A stretch of 64,000 nt of DNA, from positions 2,785 to 66,784 of the forward strand of contig CABIZF010000016.1 in NCBI GenBank assembly GCA_902363135.1. The letters run 5' to 3'. The position numbers were made by a program, and so were the translations under genes. A model generated the notes under the pieces. It was given only the letters and a program-made list of their open reading frames with translations, ran no database searches and was not told the origin of the DNA. The stretch is from Lachnospiraceae bacterium. Its GTDB lineage: Bacteria > Bacillota > Clostridia > Lachnospirales > Lachnospiraceae. This document shows positions 8,598 through 17,240 of the stretch, piece after piece (the stretch's first letter is position 1; the number at the start of each line of letters is the position of its first letter).

Positions 8598-9610
8598 AGA
8601 AGAATATTTTTGCAGTCTGTGATCTGGATGCATCTTACGCCTGCAATCTGACAGACTATCTGAATGGAAAACGAACGACGCCGTTTGAGGTACAGGCTTT
8701 TACAAACGTAGAGAGCCTGCAGGAATTTGCCAGAGCACAGCCGATCGAGCTGCTGCTGATCTCTACGCGTGCGATGTGTAATGAGATCCGGGAACTTCCG
8801 ATTGGGCGGATCGTCATACTCTCTGAGGGAGAGCAGCTGCGGGATCTGAATCTGGAGGAGTATCCGTTTGTTTATAAATATCAGTCATCAGATCAATTGA
8901 TTTGTGAAGTGATGGAATATTATGCGGCGGCCAATCCGAATACCTGTCTGTTCCCGGCAACGACAGATACGAAGTTGATAGGGATCTATTCACCTGTGGC
9001 GCGGAGCGGCAAGACGGCCTTTGCGCTGGCGCTCGGGGAGATTCTAGCAGAGAGCAGGCAGGTGCTCTATCTGAATTTGGAGGAATATTCTGGCTTCGAA
9101 GAGTTATTTGGGACACATTATCGTACTGATCTGACGGACTTGATTTATTTTGCCAGACAAAAAGAAGAGAATCTTGTGTACAAGCTGAATTCTATCATTC
9201 AGTCGTTTCATGGGCTGCAATACGTGCCGCCCGCGTTTTTTTCAGCAGATATCCGGGGAGTGACCGGAGAGGAGTGGCTGCTGATCCTGAAACGGATCAT
9301 GGAGTATTGCGAGTATGATGTCATTTTGTTGGATCTGGGTGGACAGATGGAGGGCATCTTTGAGCTGCTGCAGCGCTGTGAGAGGATCTATATGCCGGTT
9401 GCCGCAGACCGGATCGCGCGGGCAAAGCTTTCACAATATGAGAAGCTTCTTCAGATGATGGAGCAGCAGGAGATCCTCGAGAAGACAAAAAAGCTTCAGG
9501 TGCCACAGACGGAGCTGGACCCGAATGGCCCGGATATGATTCAGCAGCTGGTATGGGGCGAGACCGGGACGTTTGTGCGCCGCCTTTTGTGGGAGGAGGA
9601 AAATGAATGA
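8594..9610 (+). CDS. TadZ/CpaE-like pilus localisation ATPase
   Basis: A 338-residue MinD/ParA-superfamily protein. The N-terminus resembles a receiver-like pseudo-domain. The centre carries a deviant P-loop, SPVARSGKTAFAL, and DVILLDLGG corresponds to Walker B. TadZ proteins place the Tad secretion machine at the right site in the cell. The TTG at 8594 is preferred: GGGAGG lies six bases upstream, whereas the ATG at 8588 touches it. It overlaps the upstream stop by four bases and the downstream cpaF start by eight, so the operon is translationally coupled. Confidence 0.82.
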   Translation: MKKNIFAVCDLDASYACNLTDYLNGKRTTPFEVQAFTNVESLQEFARAQPIELLLISTRAMCNEIRELPIGRIVILSEGEQLRDLNLEEYPFVYKYQSSDQLICEVMEYYAAANPNTCLFPATTDTKLIGIYSPVARSGKTAFALALGEILAESRQVLYLNLEEYSGFEELFGTHYRTDLTDLIYFARQKEENLVYKLNSIIQSFHGLQYVPPAFFSADIRGVTGEEWLLILKRIMEYCEYDVILLDLGGQMEGIFELLQRCERIYMPVAADRIARAKLSQYEKLLQMMEQQEILEKTKKLQVPQTELDPNGPDMIQQLVWGETGTFVRRLLWEEENE

Positions 9611-10459
9611 GGAGAAGTTCCGTACGCTTCGCGAGCGGTTGTTAGAAAGTCTCGAGGAGTACCGGGAGATCGGGGATCAGGAAATTTATCAGCGTATCGA
9701 TGAACTGCTTCTGGACGACAGCATGGAGCATTACATGAGACTGGCAGAGCGGTATGCACTGAGAAAAGAGCTGTTCAATTCCATCCGAAGACTGGATATC
9801 CTGCAGGAACTTTTAGAGGACGATACGATTACGGAGATCATGGTAAATGGAACGGATGGGATCTTTATTGAGCGGTATGGCAGATTGACGCGCTGGGAGA
9901 AATGCTTTGGATCTGCAGAAAAGCTGCAGGATATCGCACAGCAGATCGTCGGACGGTGCAACCGCATCGTAAATGAAGCGGTGCCGATCGTGGATGCCAG
10001 ACTGGAGCACGGTGAGCGCGTGAATATTGTGATGTCGCCGGTCGCCTTAAACGGCCCTGTGATCACGATTCGTCGCTTTCCGAACCGGGCTATCCGGATG
10101 GAGCAGCTGGTAAATTGGGGAAGTATCTCGGCAGAGGTGGCTACGTTACTGAGATCGCTGGTGTGCGCACGGTATAACATCTTTATATCCGGAGGTACCG
10201 GATCCGGAAAGACGACTTTTTTAAATACGTTGTCTGACTTTATCCCAAAGGATGAACGGATTATCACGATTGAGGACAATGCGGAGCTGCAGATTCAGGG
10301 GGTTACGAATCTGGTACGCCTGGAAGCGCGCAATGCGAATACAGAGGGAAAGCTTGCGATCACGATCCGGGATCTGATCCGTGCGAGTCTTCGGATGCGG
10401 CCGGATCGAATTTTGATCGGAGAAATCCGGGGAGCGGAAGCGATTGATCTGCTGCAGGC
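9603..10459 (+). pseudogene. cpaF: cpaF/tadA secretion ATPase, 5' part, interrupted by the mobile element
   Basis: CpaF is the hexameric ATPase that powers Flp pilus assembly. This part encodes 285 full codons, including the family signature VPIVDARLEHGERVN, Walker A SGGTGSGKTT (about residue 197) and Walker B-like DRILIGEIRGAEA. The reading frame then runs into foreign sequence and stops at 10478 after an alien tail. The remaining 367 bases lie at 29117-29483. Joining 10459 to 29117 gives 1224 bases, exactly 408 codons, and recreates the motif LLQA-LNTGHDGSLSTGHANT. As it stands the product lacks the C-terminal domain and is probably inactive. Start: ATG 9603 after GGAGGAGG. Confidence 0.93.
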
Positions 10460-10460
10460 G

Positions 10461-10471
10461 TTTATATGTAC
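10461..10471 (+). repeat. Left terminal inverted repeat of the element
   Basis: TTTATATGTAC, matching the inverted right end at 29103-29113 in 10 of 11 positions. Very AT-rich sequence (ATATATAACG) follows. Confidence 0.7.
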
Positions 10472-10543
10472 TATATAATAATTATATATATAACGTATAT
10501 AAGGATGGAAAATATAGATTAGAGGGAGGGGCATAGGAACGAT

Positions 10544-10852
10544 ATGAACATTAAGTATAGGTTATTGTGTAAAAGGTTAATAGAGGAAAGGAAGAGAGTA
10601 GGTGTCATTCAATATTATAATGTACTGTTCATAATGGAGTTAGTGTCAGATAAAGACATATGGGCTTTAGAACAGTGGATGAATGGTATAAATAACATAT
10701 ATATGAAAGATATACATAATTGGTGTAGAATACATTTTGTTAAATATCACACTGTATTTGTTTACAGGAAAGAGTATCCGGTAAAAGCAAATATTTGGAA
10801 TGGGTATTCATATACAAGGTGGCGGATGGAGCGGATGATGAATTTGGGATAA
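10544..10852 (+). CDS. Small hypothetical protein near the element's left end
   Basis: A possible 102-residue protein with many basic and aromatic residues, no recognisable domain, no signal peptide and no membrane segment. A purine-rich GAGGGAGGGG stretch lies 12-21 bases before the ATG, with AGGAA closer. It is the only gene candidate between the left end and the minus-strand cluster. I do not recognise it; it could be spurious. Confidence 0.4.
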   Translation: MNIKYRLLCKRLIEERKRVGVIQYYNVLFIMELVSDKDIWALEQWMNGINNIYMKDIHNWCRIHFVKYHTVFVYRKEYPVKANIWNGYSYTRWRMERMMNLG

Positions 10853-10938
10853 GATAAAATAGTGACTGCATGAAAGAGAGCCTTAAAGCAGGGTGTTCTT
10901 TTGAAAGTATGGATAGAATAAAGGCTGAAGGCTCTGCG

Positions 10939-11853
10939 CTATTCGTTTGGCAGAGCCTGAGTATTCTCCTGATCCGTAGAAAATAAATCTAACTGACCTT
11001 CTGGAGTGGAACTTTGACCGGATTCATCTTCAGTTGATTGTTCTCTTTTTTTGGGTGTTTTATGAGTGTATAATTTCTCAAAAGGAAGTGAATACTTGGA
11101 TTTTTTATTGTATTCTAGTAAAAGAGCTTCTGCGAATCCTAATGAACCGGCACGACGTTCTCTGGCAGTACGACTGATTTCTCTGACAGAGACACGCCCA
11201 ACTTTTTCTTTAAATGTGTCATCTTTCATTGTTTCTCCATAAGCATTATCCAGACGGGCAATAGCATTAAGCATATTGGAACTAAAGGACATAGGCGCAC
11301 CTTCCCATGTGGCAACACAAAGACGTAAAACACGATCAAGAGTGTGAAAACCATATTTTTCATAGATATTAATTAAAGTGGATACAGCACATATACCTCC
11401 GGGGCGAGAGGAAGAAGTAATAGTGAGATCATATGATTCAACAAGGTCACGAATAATAAGTTCTCTATCATTACCAGCTTCAATATTAGCCATGAATATT
11501 TCATAAGGTAATAATGATTTGACATATTTCATCTGATTTGCAAAAATATCTGCTTCTTGGGTGTAAACAAGATCATCATAAACCATACACCAGACAGGAG
11601 TTTCTCTTGATCCAGAGACGAGAGCAACAATCTCTATAGTGTGTTGTCCGTTGAACACATAATTTATCCCATCACGTCTACTTACTTTTACAGGGTTTAT
11701 CTGATAAAGGTCAAAATTAGCTGCAGCACGCTGAACGTGTTTGATGGAAAGATTACGTTGGTAATCTTGATTTGAACATAAATTTTTAATAGGTATTTGC
11801 TCAAAATGCACTTGGGGAACAAACTTTTGTAAATCTTCGGTATTTCCATCCAT
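10939..11853 (-). CDS. ParB/Srx-fold nuclease-like protein (DUF6551-like)
   Basis: A 304-residue protein. The N-terminal third has the ParB/sulfiredoxin-fold pattern: VHFEQIPIKNL, then DYQRNLSIKHVQRAAANFDL, then VSRRDGINYVFNGQHTIE, where the GQH block matches the usual catalytic or nucleotide-binding loop. The C-terminus is acidic and low-complexity. Such proteins on mobile elements are partition or regulatory nucleases of uncertain role. It is the last gene of a five-gene minus-strand cluster starting with the serine recombinase, three bases after the preceding gene. Its start follows GGAGG. The stop codon lies in a hairpin (AGGCTCTGC/GCAGAGCCT). Confidence 0.7.
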   Translation of the reverse strand: MDGNTEDLQKFVPQVHFEQIPIKNLCSNQDYQRNLSIKHVQRAAANFDLYQINPVKVSRRDGINYVFNGQHTIEIVALVSGSRETPVWCMVYDDLVYTQEADIFANQMKYVKSLLPYEIFMANIEAGNDRELIIRDLVESYDLTITSSSRPGGICAVSTLINIYEKYGFHTLDRVLRLCVATWEGAPMSFSSNMLNAIARLDNAYGETMKDDTFKEKVGRVSVREISRTARERRAGSLGFAEALLLEYNKKSKYSLPFEKLYTHKTPKKREQSTEDESGQSSTPEGQLDLFSTDQENTQALPNE

Positions 11854-11855
11854 AA

Positions 11856-12782
11856 TTATATTTCCTCCAATTTTTTTAAAATATTATTTGTGGTTGATAT
11901 TAGGCACATAAGCTGATATTTAAGCTTGTATTTTGCTGTATCAGATGCAATTTTAAAATCTGAAACTTTTAATACTCTTTCGATAGAACTGTTCCACGAG
12001 GGAATCGTCAACGTAAGACTTGCAATTTCCGCATCTGGATCAAATTGTGGCAGGTTGCGTATTGAAGGAATAGAAACGGAAGATTCTTTCTTTAACAGCG
12101 GTTTGGCGTAATTATTCCACAGTAATTCCCTTTTCATATCATGATAACTGAGATGTTCTATCTTTTCGGCAAGAAGGTAGTTATTTAGACTTAAAAGCTG
12201 CTCTTTTGATAATCCTGAAAGCTCAATAATATTAGCTTGGGAAATCCAGAGCTGACCAGAACGAACTCGTTTGACAAGATCCGGAACTTTTTCATCAATT
12301 ATATCTAGTGCACTACTGTAAGCAGAATATTTGTAAACGGTAGCCATTGCTACATTACATTCTTCGGATATTTTTTTTGCTGCGATGCTTGCACCGGAAA
12401 TATGAGATTTATTTGTAGATGAAAGTTGTCTTGAAACTAAAATTTTTTCAGCATCATATTTTTTCCCAATCAGGTATTTTTTATTGATATTGGTTAAATC
12501 CTCTCGTTTAAGTTGGTCAGTACATATCCATGAAATTACATCTTCTTTACTGGAAAAATGTAGTCTTTTTATTCGGAAAGGAATACTGTGTTTACGAAAT
12601 AATTCATATGCTTCTATACCATTAATGACAATACCATTCCATGTGCAGATGGGGGTGTGATAGGAATAACATAATATCTGTTGTTCAAGTTGTTTATAAT
12701 CTTTTTCACTGAGATATTGATACAAATTGGTGAATTCTAGTTTTGTTTTTAATGTATATATACTATAATTGCGCATACTCAT
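11856..12782 (-). CDS. ParB-like DNA-binding protein
   Basis: A 308-residue protein with ParB/RepB-type organisation: an N-terminal ParB-like fold (TPICTWNGIVINGIEAYELF, KRLHFSSKEDVISWI) and a central helix-turn-helix (ISEECNVAMATVYKYSAYSS) followed by SGLSKEQLLSLNNYL. It may bind DNA of the element together with the adjacent ParB-like protein and recombinase. The start is either 12782 or an in-frame ATG at 12776, which is better spaced from GGGAGA. It overlaps the upstream gene by 20 bases, so expression is coupled. The assignment rests on motif layout, not on strong identity. Confidence 0.62.
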   Translation of the reverse strand: MSMRNYSIYTLKTKLEFTNLYQYLSEKDYKQLEQQILCYSYHTPICTWNGIVINGIEAYELFRKHSIPFRIKRLHFSSKEDVISWICTDQLKREDLTNINKKYLIGKKYDAEKILVSRQLSSTNKSHISGASIAAKKISEECNVAMATVYKYSAYSSALDIIDEKVPDLVKRVRSGQLWISQANIIELSGLSKEQLLSLNNYLLAEKIEHLSYHDMKRELLWNNYAKPLLKKESSVSIPSIRNLPQFDPDAEIASLTLTIPSWNSSIERVLKVSDFKIASDTAKYKLKYQLMCLISTTNNILKKLEEI

Positions 12783-13179
12783 CTCCCATTATTTCTGATT
12801 TGAATTCTGTTTGTGGCAGTTTTGTGATGATGTTATCCATGGAAAATAGAGCTATTTTTTTATCTGGGTAAATATTGCCTTCTAAACGAAAAATGTTAAA
12901 TTTCTCCCAAGAAAGGTTAAGTTGGGAAAGTGAATATAGTAATTCTCGGCTGTACAATTCATAACTGTTACCATTGATGACAAAATAATCCTTAACTTTA
13001 TGTGCCAATTTATCCTCCGCACAACTAGCTTTTATACCTATCATTTTTTGATCAGGATTAACAAGAAGTTGAATATATTCTGGGTTACCAATTTGACGGA
13101 GTGTATTGCGGTGGATTCGTATACGATTCTTTTTAAAGTCAATACATATTAGTGGATGGGAAGAGTGTTTGTTGTTCAT
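12763..13179 (-). CDS. Small paralogue of the recombinase C-terminal domain
   Basis: A 138-residue protein with no known domain name that I can assign. Its first half (FKKNRIRIHRNTLRQIGNPE, YIQLLVNPDQKMIGIKAS) matches the same pattern in the neighbouring 13139-13927 product and in the C-terminus of the serine recombinase (VELLIHPSSKLLAIRPC). This suggests duplication of one domain. The ATG at 13179 is chosen since GAGG lies upstream; a GTG at 13194 is also possible. It overlaps the upstream gene by about 40 bases. Confidence 0.6.
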   Translation of the reverse strand: MNNKHSSHPLICIDFKKNRIRIHRNTLRQIGNPEYIQLLVNPDQKMIGIKASCAEDKLAHKVKDYFVINGNSYELYSRELLYSLSQLNLSWEKFNIFRLEGNIYPDKKIALFSMDNIITKLPQTEFKSEIMGDEYAQL

Positions 13180-13927
13180 AGGATTTTTCCTCACTTTCTG
13201 CTGTTGATGGTTCTTTTGCTTTTTCTATGGATTTATCAGTTGCCTTCTTCTTTTCTTGTATGTCAAATACTGCGTAGCCTTCAAATATATTGACTTGCAT
13301 TGATTTTTGATGTTCTTCCACTGGAATACCGAACTGATTCTTCCATTCTTCAGGATAAGAAGGTGTCCTAGCAGTGGTTACAGTTCCATTGTCTTTTAGT
13401 GTACGAGGAAATATTTCAGGTGAAGTTAAATCGAAAATGAACAGTATTTCATTGCCAGAACGAATTAGTTTGCCGAGAATCTTGTACCGATAATTAGGAT
13501 TCCAGTCCATGAGAGATATCACTTTAGCAAAGAAAATTCGACAGGTGATTTGTTTTGGCGAACGTTTTTTTCCAGAGGAACACCAACGAAAAGAGTCTTT
13601 TTCTTCTTCTCGACAGGGACGGACAGCCAGTTTTTTTTCAATGGGATTGACTAATATTTGCACATATTCGACATCGGGTAGTTTTTTTATGCAGGCGGTA
13701 TTTACAGATACCTTGTAGTTATTAAACGTAAACGAAGGTTCGTAAATATGAGCGAAGAATTCGCCACGTACAACTTGATAACCGTCATAGCTGAAAGAAT
13801 CATCGTCAATGACTTCCGTTTGATTTGAGGGGCTGGGTGCGACTGTTATTGGCATAGGTGTGTTGATTTTCATCATATCAGAAGGTTCTGTAGTCATATT
13901 CCATTGATTTATAGGTTGCTCGCTCAT
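13139..13927 (-). CDS. Recombinase-associated protein sharing the recombinase C-terminal domain
   Basis: A 262-residue protein. Its centre (YQVVRGEFFAHIYEPSFTF, VEYVQILVNPIEKKLAVRPC, NYRYKILGKLI, YPEEWKNQFG) aligns in order with the C-terminal region of the serine recombinase (YEVARGQFFSSVGRISVSF, VELLIHPSSKLLAIRPC, KCKYRILGVAH, YPADWMNSFG). It therefore looks like a free-standing copy of that domain, perhaps an accessory or directionality partner; function is inferred only. The N-terminus is polar and Pro-rich, the C-terminus Lys/Glu-rich. The start overlaps the recombinase stop codon by four bases and AAAGGAG precedes it. Confidence 0.65.
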   Translation of the reverse strand: MSEQPINQWNMTTEPSDMMKINTPMPITVAPSPSNQTEVIDDDSFSYDGYQVVRGEFFAHIYEPSFTFNNYKVSVNTACIKKLPDVEYVQILVNPIEKKLAVRPCREEEKDSFRWCSSGKKRSPKQITCRIFFAKVISLMDWNPNYRYKILGKLIRSGNEILFIFDLTSPEIFPRTLKDNGTVTTARTPSYPEEWKNQFGIPVEEHQKSMQVNIFEGYAVFDIQEKKKATDKSIEKAKEPSTAESEEKSYEQQTLFPSTNMY

Positions 13928-15789
13928 TGGGTGTCTCCTTTAATTTCTGTAATAATATTCTTTATATTTTGTATAATGGTTTCTTTGGGAGTGGTTTGTA
14001 GCTCGGGTTCTTTATAAGGTTTACTTTCTGAAGCAGTCTGCCAGTTTTTGTCTGCTGTAAATTCTGTTAATTCTGGCGCTTGAGACTGAGTATAGTAATT
14101 ATTACCGAAGCTATTCATCCAGTCGGCAGGATAAGCTAACACACTCTTAGAATCAGATATTGTATCAGGCATGTTGTTATTGGGGGCGGATACGTCGTTG
14201 GTACTTGTCGGTATTCGTATTTCTGTATCGTCCATGTTGAAAATAAGGACATTTTCATTGTCTTTTTGGTGGGCAACTCCTAATATTCTATATTTGCATT
14301 TTTTGTCCCATTTAAATATCTCGTATAATGTTGGCAAAAATGCAGCGCCGGAAATTGGTTTTGGAATAAGTTGACCATCTTTGAGACGTGACCACTGCAC
14401 TTTATTTTTTGTTTCAGAGGAACATGGTCGGATAGCAAGTAGTTTTGAGCTTGGGTGTATTAGCAGTTCGACAAATTTTATGTTTGGAAATTTCCGTATA
14501 GCATCTTTGTTAAAAGAGATCTGTTTATATGAAAAAGAAACAGAAATCCGACCAACAGAGGAGAAAAATTGTCCTCTGGCAACTTCATAGTCTCTTAAAT
14601 CGAAGGAACCGGCGGAAGCAGTAATTGTATCAGGTACATTCATATTTGCCGGTTTAAGGACGCTTTGAGATGCTTCAAAGTAGTCTCTGGCTTTAAATCC
14701 AGACCATCTTGGATTAATGCTTATAAATCCACTTAGAGAGCCTTCTTGTATCACATGTAATTCTGGTAAAATCTCTTTATTTCCATATTTCGCATTTGTA
14801 ATTAATTTTTGAACAGCTATGAAATCATCTCGGGAGATAATAGCTTCGTGATGTCCGACTTTTCTGTATTGATTACGGTCTTGATTGTTTTTCCTTGATT
14901 TATGGTCAAGATAATTAGGAGTCCATGTTTTTCTCGCCAGAACATCCCCACAATGGCGTTCATTTTGAAGGATTTGTAGTATGGTACTGGATGACCAGAC
15001 ATCATTATTCTTTTTTGTTTTACAACCGAGTTCTGTCAAAGAATCAGCAATTTGTTGAGTACTGCTTCCATTCAGATACATATAAAAAATAAGCTGCACA
15101 ATTTTAGCTTCATGTGGATTGATTACAAGATCTCCATTTTCGTCTTGGTCATATCCGAGCAGAGGAGGTGTAAGGAATATTCCCCGACGAAAACGCATTT
15201 CAATGGAAGAATTCATAATTTCACTTTTGGTATGACTTTCTTCCTGTGCAAGTGTTGACATGAATGACAGAATCATTTCGCTTTTGGGATCAAGAGTATT
15301 TAAATGCTCTGTTTCAAAAAATACACCGACGGGTGGACGGAGTGAAGAAAGCTCTCGTACATATCGGATACAGTCAACAACGTTTCTTGCAAATCGGGAT
15401 ACACTTTTTGTTATGATTAAATCAATTTTTCCGGCTTCACAATCTTCAATCATTTTTTTGAATGCATCTCTATGTTGAAGCGAAGTGCCTGAAATGCCTT
15501 CGTCGGCATATATTTCGACAAGCATCCAATTCGGATTTTTATTTACTACATCCTGATAATGATTTTTCTGTAATTCATATGAGGATGTTTGGCGTGGATC
15601 ATCCGTAGATACCCTTGCATATACAGCTACTCGTAGTTTTTTTTCTGTTTTAAAAATATCCTCTGGTGGAAGTGCCGGAATTACTTCCAGTTCTTCTGGA
15701 TCAATACCTTTGTATCTTTGCCGGATTCTGGCTTTCTGTTCATCAATATTACTGCTTCGTTCTTCACTTTCTTTCATCAATAGCGACAT
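13924..15789 (-). CDS. Large serine recombinase with non-canonical C-terminal domain
   Basis: A 621-residue site-specific recombinase. The N-terminal resolvase domain has the catalytic serine motif VAVYARVSTDD (about residue 60), ADEGISGTSLQHRDAF and ITKSVSRFARN; the recombinase domain follows (PPLLGYDQDENGDLVINPHE, SSTILQILQNERHCGDVL). Where most relatives carry a Cys-rich zinc ribbon, no Cys cluster appears; instead there is a roughly 250-residue region (from SGFISINPRWSGF) repeated in the two downstream genes. It would integrate, excise or invert DNA with short core sites; its own att sites are not identified. The start is at 15789 or an in-frame ATG at 15777. Confidence 0.88.
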   Translation of the reverse strand: MSLLMKESEERSSNIDEQKARIRQRYKGIDPEELEVIPALPPEDIFKTEKKLRVAVYARVSTDDPRQTSSYELQKNHYQDVVNKNPNWMLVEIYADEGISGTSLQHRDAFKKMIEDCEAGKIDLIITKSVSRFARNVVDCIRYVRELSSLRPPVGVFFETEHLNTLDPKSEMILSFMSTLAQEESHTKSEIMNSSIEMRFRRGIFLTPPLLGYDQDENGDLVINPHEAKIVQLIFYMYLNGSSTQQIADSLTELGCKTKKNNDVWSSSTILQILQNERHCGDVLARKTWTPNYLDHKSRKNNQDRNQYRKVGHHEAIISRDDFIAVQKLITNAKYGNKEILPELHVIQEGSLSGFISINPRWSGFKARDYFEASQSVLKPANMNVPDTITASAGSFDLRDYEVARGQFFSSVGRISVSFSYKQISFNKDAIRKFPNIKFVELLIHPSSKLLAIRPCSSETKNKVQWSRLKDGQLIPKPISGAAFLPTLYEIFKWDKKCKYRILGVAHQKDNENVLIFNMDDTEIRIPTSTNDVSAPNNNMPDTISDSKSVLAYPADWMNSFGNNYYTQSQAPELTEFTADKNWQTASESKPYKEPELQTTPKETIIQNIKNIITEIKGDTQ

Positions 15790-15835
15790 CCTTTATAGTT
15801 GATATAACTATCATAGAATTTTTGGATTGAAAAAG

Positions 15836-15875
15836 ACATAAACCATCAGTTAAGTGATTAACGGATGGTTTATGT
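15836..15875 (-). terminator. Terminator of the minus-strand XRE gene
   Basis: Perfect 12-base inverted repeat ACATAAACCATC/GATGGTTTATGT with an inner GTTAA/TTAAC stem. Read on the minus strand it is followed by TCTTTTTC. It separates the XRE gene (upstream) from the serine recombinase gene. Confidence 0.8.
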
Positions 15876-15906
15876 AGAAATAGATATTTGATTGTTATTG
15901 AATGAT

Positions 15907-16296
15907 TTAATAATCATTCGGGTTATCAGCATCGTAATTGTGTTTTGAGGATAGATGCCAATCATTGATTCGTAAAATATTCTTTATGGCTGAAAGAACC
16001 TCGAATATGTAACGTTTTTCAGTGCTGGTACAATCTGCCATTAATAAATCGATATCAGTTTGATATTCCGTAGGATTGTATAACAAGTTTCCATAGAGTA
16101 ATTCATCAATAGTAATTTCAAGGGCATTGCTAATTTTGATTAAAGATTCTAAACTGGGTTTACGCTTGGCATTTTCTATATAGCTTATATAAACAGTAGA
16201 AAGATCAGCGATTTCAGCCAGCTCCTCGGCAGACAATCCTCGTTGTTTGCGGGTTTCTCTTATACGTTTGCCTATAAGTGCATAATTTATTTCCAT
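15907..16296 (-). CDS. XRE family transcriptional regulator
   Basis: A 129-residue protein with a Cro/CI-type helix-turn-helix in its first 65 residues (IGKRIRETRKQRGLSAEELA, STVYISYIENAKRKPSLESL) and a helical C-terminus. The minus-strand start has GGAGGTGAGG immediately upstream, a strong ribosome site. It stands head to head with the small plus-strand gene at 16523, and a TATACAA/TTGTATA inverted repeat (16361-16384) lies between them. It probably represses the recombinase region; this is inferred from position. Confidence 0.88.
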   Translation of the reverse strand: MEINYALIGKRIRETRKQRGLSAEELAEIADLSTVYISYIENAKRKPSLESLIKISNALEITIDELLYGNLLYNPTEYQTDIDLLMADCTSTEKRYIFEVLSAIKNILRINDWHLSSKHNYDADNPNDY

Positions 16297-16360
16297 GTCC
16301 TCACCTCCTTTCCATCACAACTTGACTTTTTTGTGTTGTAGATAGAAAAAAATGGTGAGC

Positions 16361-16384
16361 TATACAATAGTAATTGGTTGTATA
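16361..16384. promoter_or_regulatory. Operator-like inverted repeat between divergent genes
   Basis: TATACAA (16361-16367) and TTGTATA (16378-16384) form a perfect seven-base inverted repeat with a ten-base spacer. It lies about 65 bases upstream of the minus-strand XRE start. Likely bound by one of the two nearby XRE regulators. Confidence 0.45.
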
Positions 16385-16522
16385 AAAAGAAGTATATCAT
16401 ATGTATATAGCAAAAAGAAGATTGTCGATTGATGGGAGAAAAAGGCGATAAGTTATAATTGAACAACAGTGAAAAAAAGGTTATTATTTATGTATTAAAA
16501 ATTATGTCTGAGAGGAAAATAC

Positions 16523-16738
16523 ATGGCAGATAAAGAGGAAATTAAAACACTGGAGGAATTAGAGGAAAAAGGAAGAATACTGCGGGGGTACAAAGAAAAA
16601 TTCCGGCAGATGTGCCAAGAAAATAAAATGATAAAGGGTTCGACAGTGCTGAAACTATATGATAAAATTGAAGAGGTACAAAGAGAATATGAGCATTTAG
16701 ATAATAAGCTGACATTAATGGAATACAACTTTATATAG
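16523..16738 (+). CDS. Small charged coiled-coil-like hypothetical protein
   Basis: A 71-residue protein rich in Glu and Lys, with heptad-like hydrophobic spacing suggesting a coiled coil. No known family recognised. AGAGG lies 8-12 bases before the ATG. It is positioned between two XRE regulator genes on opposite strands, typical for small element-borne regulators or antirepressors, but no function can be assigned. Confidence 0.5.
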   Translation: MADKEEIKTLEELEEKGRILRGYKEKFRQMCQENKMIKGSTVLKLYDKIEEVQREYEHLDNKLTLMEYNFI

Positions 16739-16818
16739 TTCTATTTTTTTTGTTTTAATACTACTGTTTCCCTTAGTAAATACTTGTAAGATACATCTCT
16801 AATATTTTTGCGGATTTC

Positions 16819-16839
16819 TAGTTACAATTAAGGTAACTA
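16819..16839 (+). promoter_or_regulatory. Operator-like inverted repeat before XRE gene
   Basis: TAGTTAC (16819-16825) and GTAACTA (16833-16839) form a perfect inverted repeat 24 bases before the XRE start at 16863. A plausible autoregulatory site. Confidence 0.45.
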
Positions 16840-16862
16840 CTATCGGAAAGAGGTGTATTTAC

Positions 16863-17183
16863 TTGCGTACAGAGGATTATATTGCGGACAATATTATAGC
16901 TTTATGTAAAAAACGTGATATGAGTAAATATCGGCTGTCACAATTGACTGGTATATCTCAATCTTCGATTGGAAAAATTATTGCTAAAGAAAGTTTACCC
17001 ACTATGCCTACTGTAGAAAAGATATGTGATGCACTGGGAGTAACAATGGCACAATTCTTTGCCGGAATGGATGTTCCAGTAAGCTTATCAGAATCACAAC
17101 AAGAGGTTTTGAATATTTGGAATAATCTTGATGAAAAAGAACAGAATGTAGTGATACAAATGCTCCGGGGACTTCAAAAATAA
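16863..17183 (+). CDS. XRE family transcriptional regulator
   Basis: A 106-residue regulator with an N-terminal helix-turn-helix (ALCKKRDMSKYRLSQLTGIS, QSSIGKIIAKESLPTMPTVE) and a short C-terminal helix segment. It starts at TTG 16863 with GAGGTG upstream; no ATG fits better. A terminator follows directly, so it is monocistronic. Possibly the switch regulator of the cargo region. Confidence 0.85.
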   Translation: MRTEDYIADNIIALCKKRDMSKYRLSQLTGISQSSIGKIIAKESLPTMPTVEKICDALGVTMAQFFAGMDVPVSLSESQQEVLNIWNNLDEKEQNVVIQMLRGLQK

Positions 17184-17185
17184 AG

Positions 17186-17225
17186 GAAACAGTTGTAACG
17201 AAAATGTTGACTGTTTCTTTTTTTA
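17186..17225 (+). terminator. Rho-independent terminator
   Basis: GAAACAGT/ACTGTTTC eight-base stem followed by eight T residues, ending the XRE gene. Confidence 0.88.
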
Positions 17226-17240
17226 TGGAGTTGGGAGATT

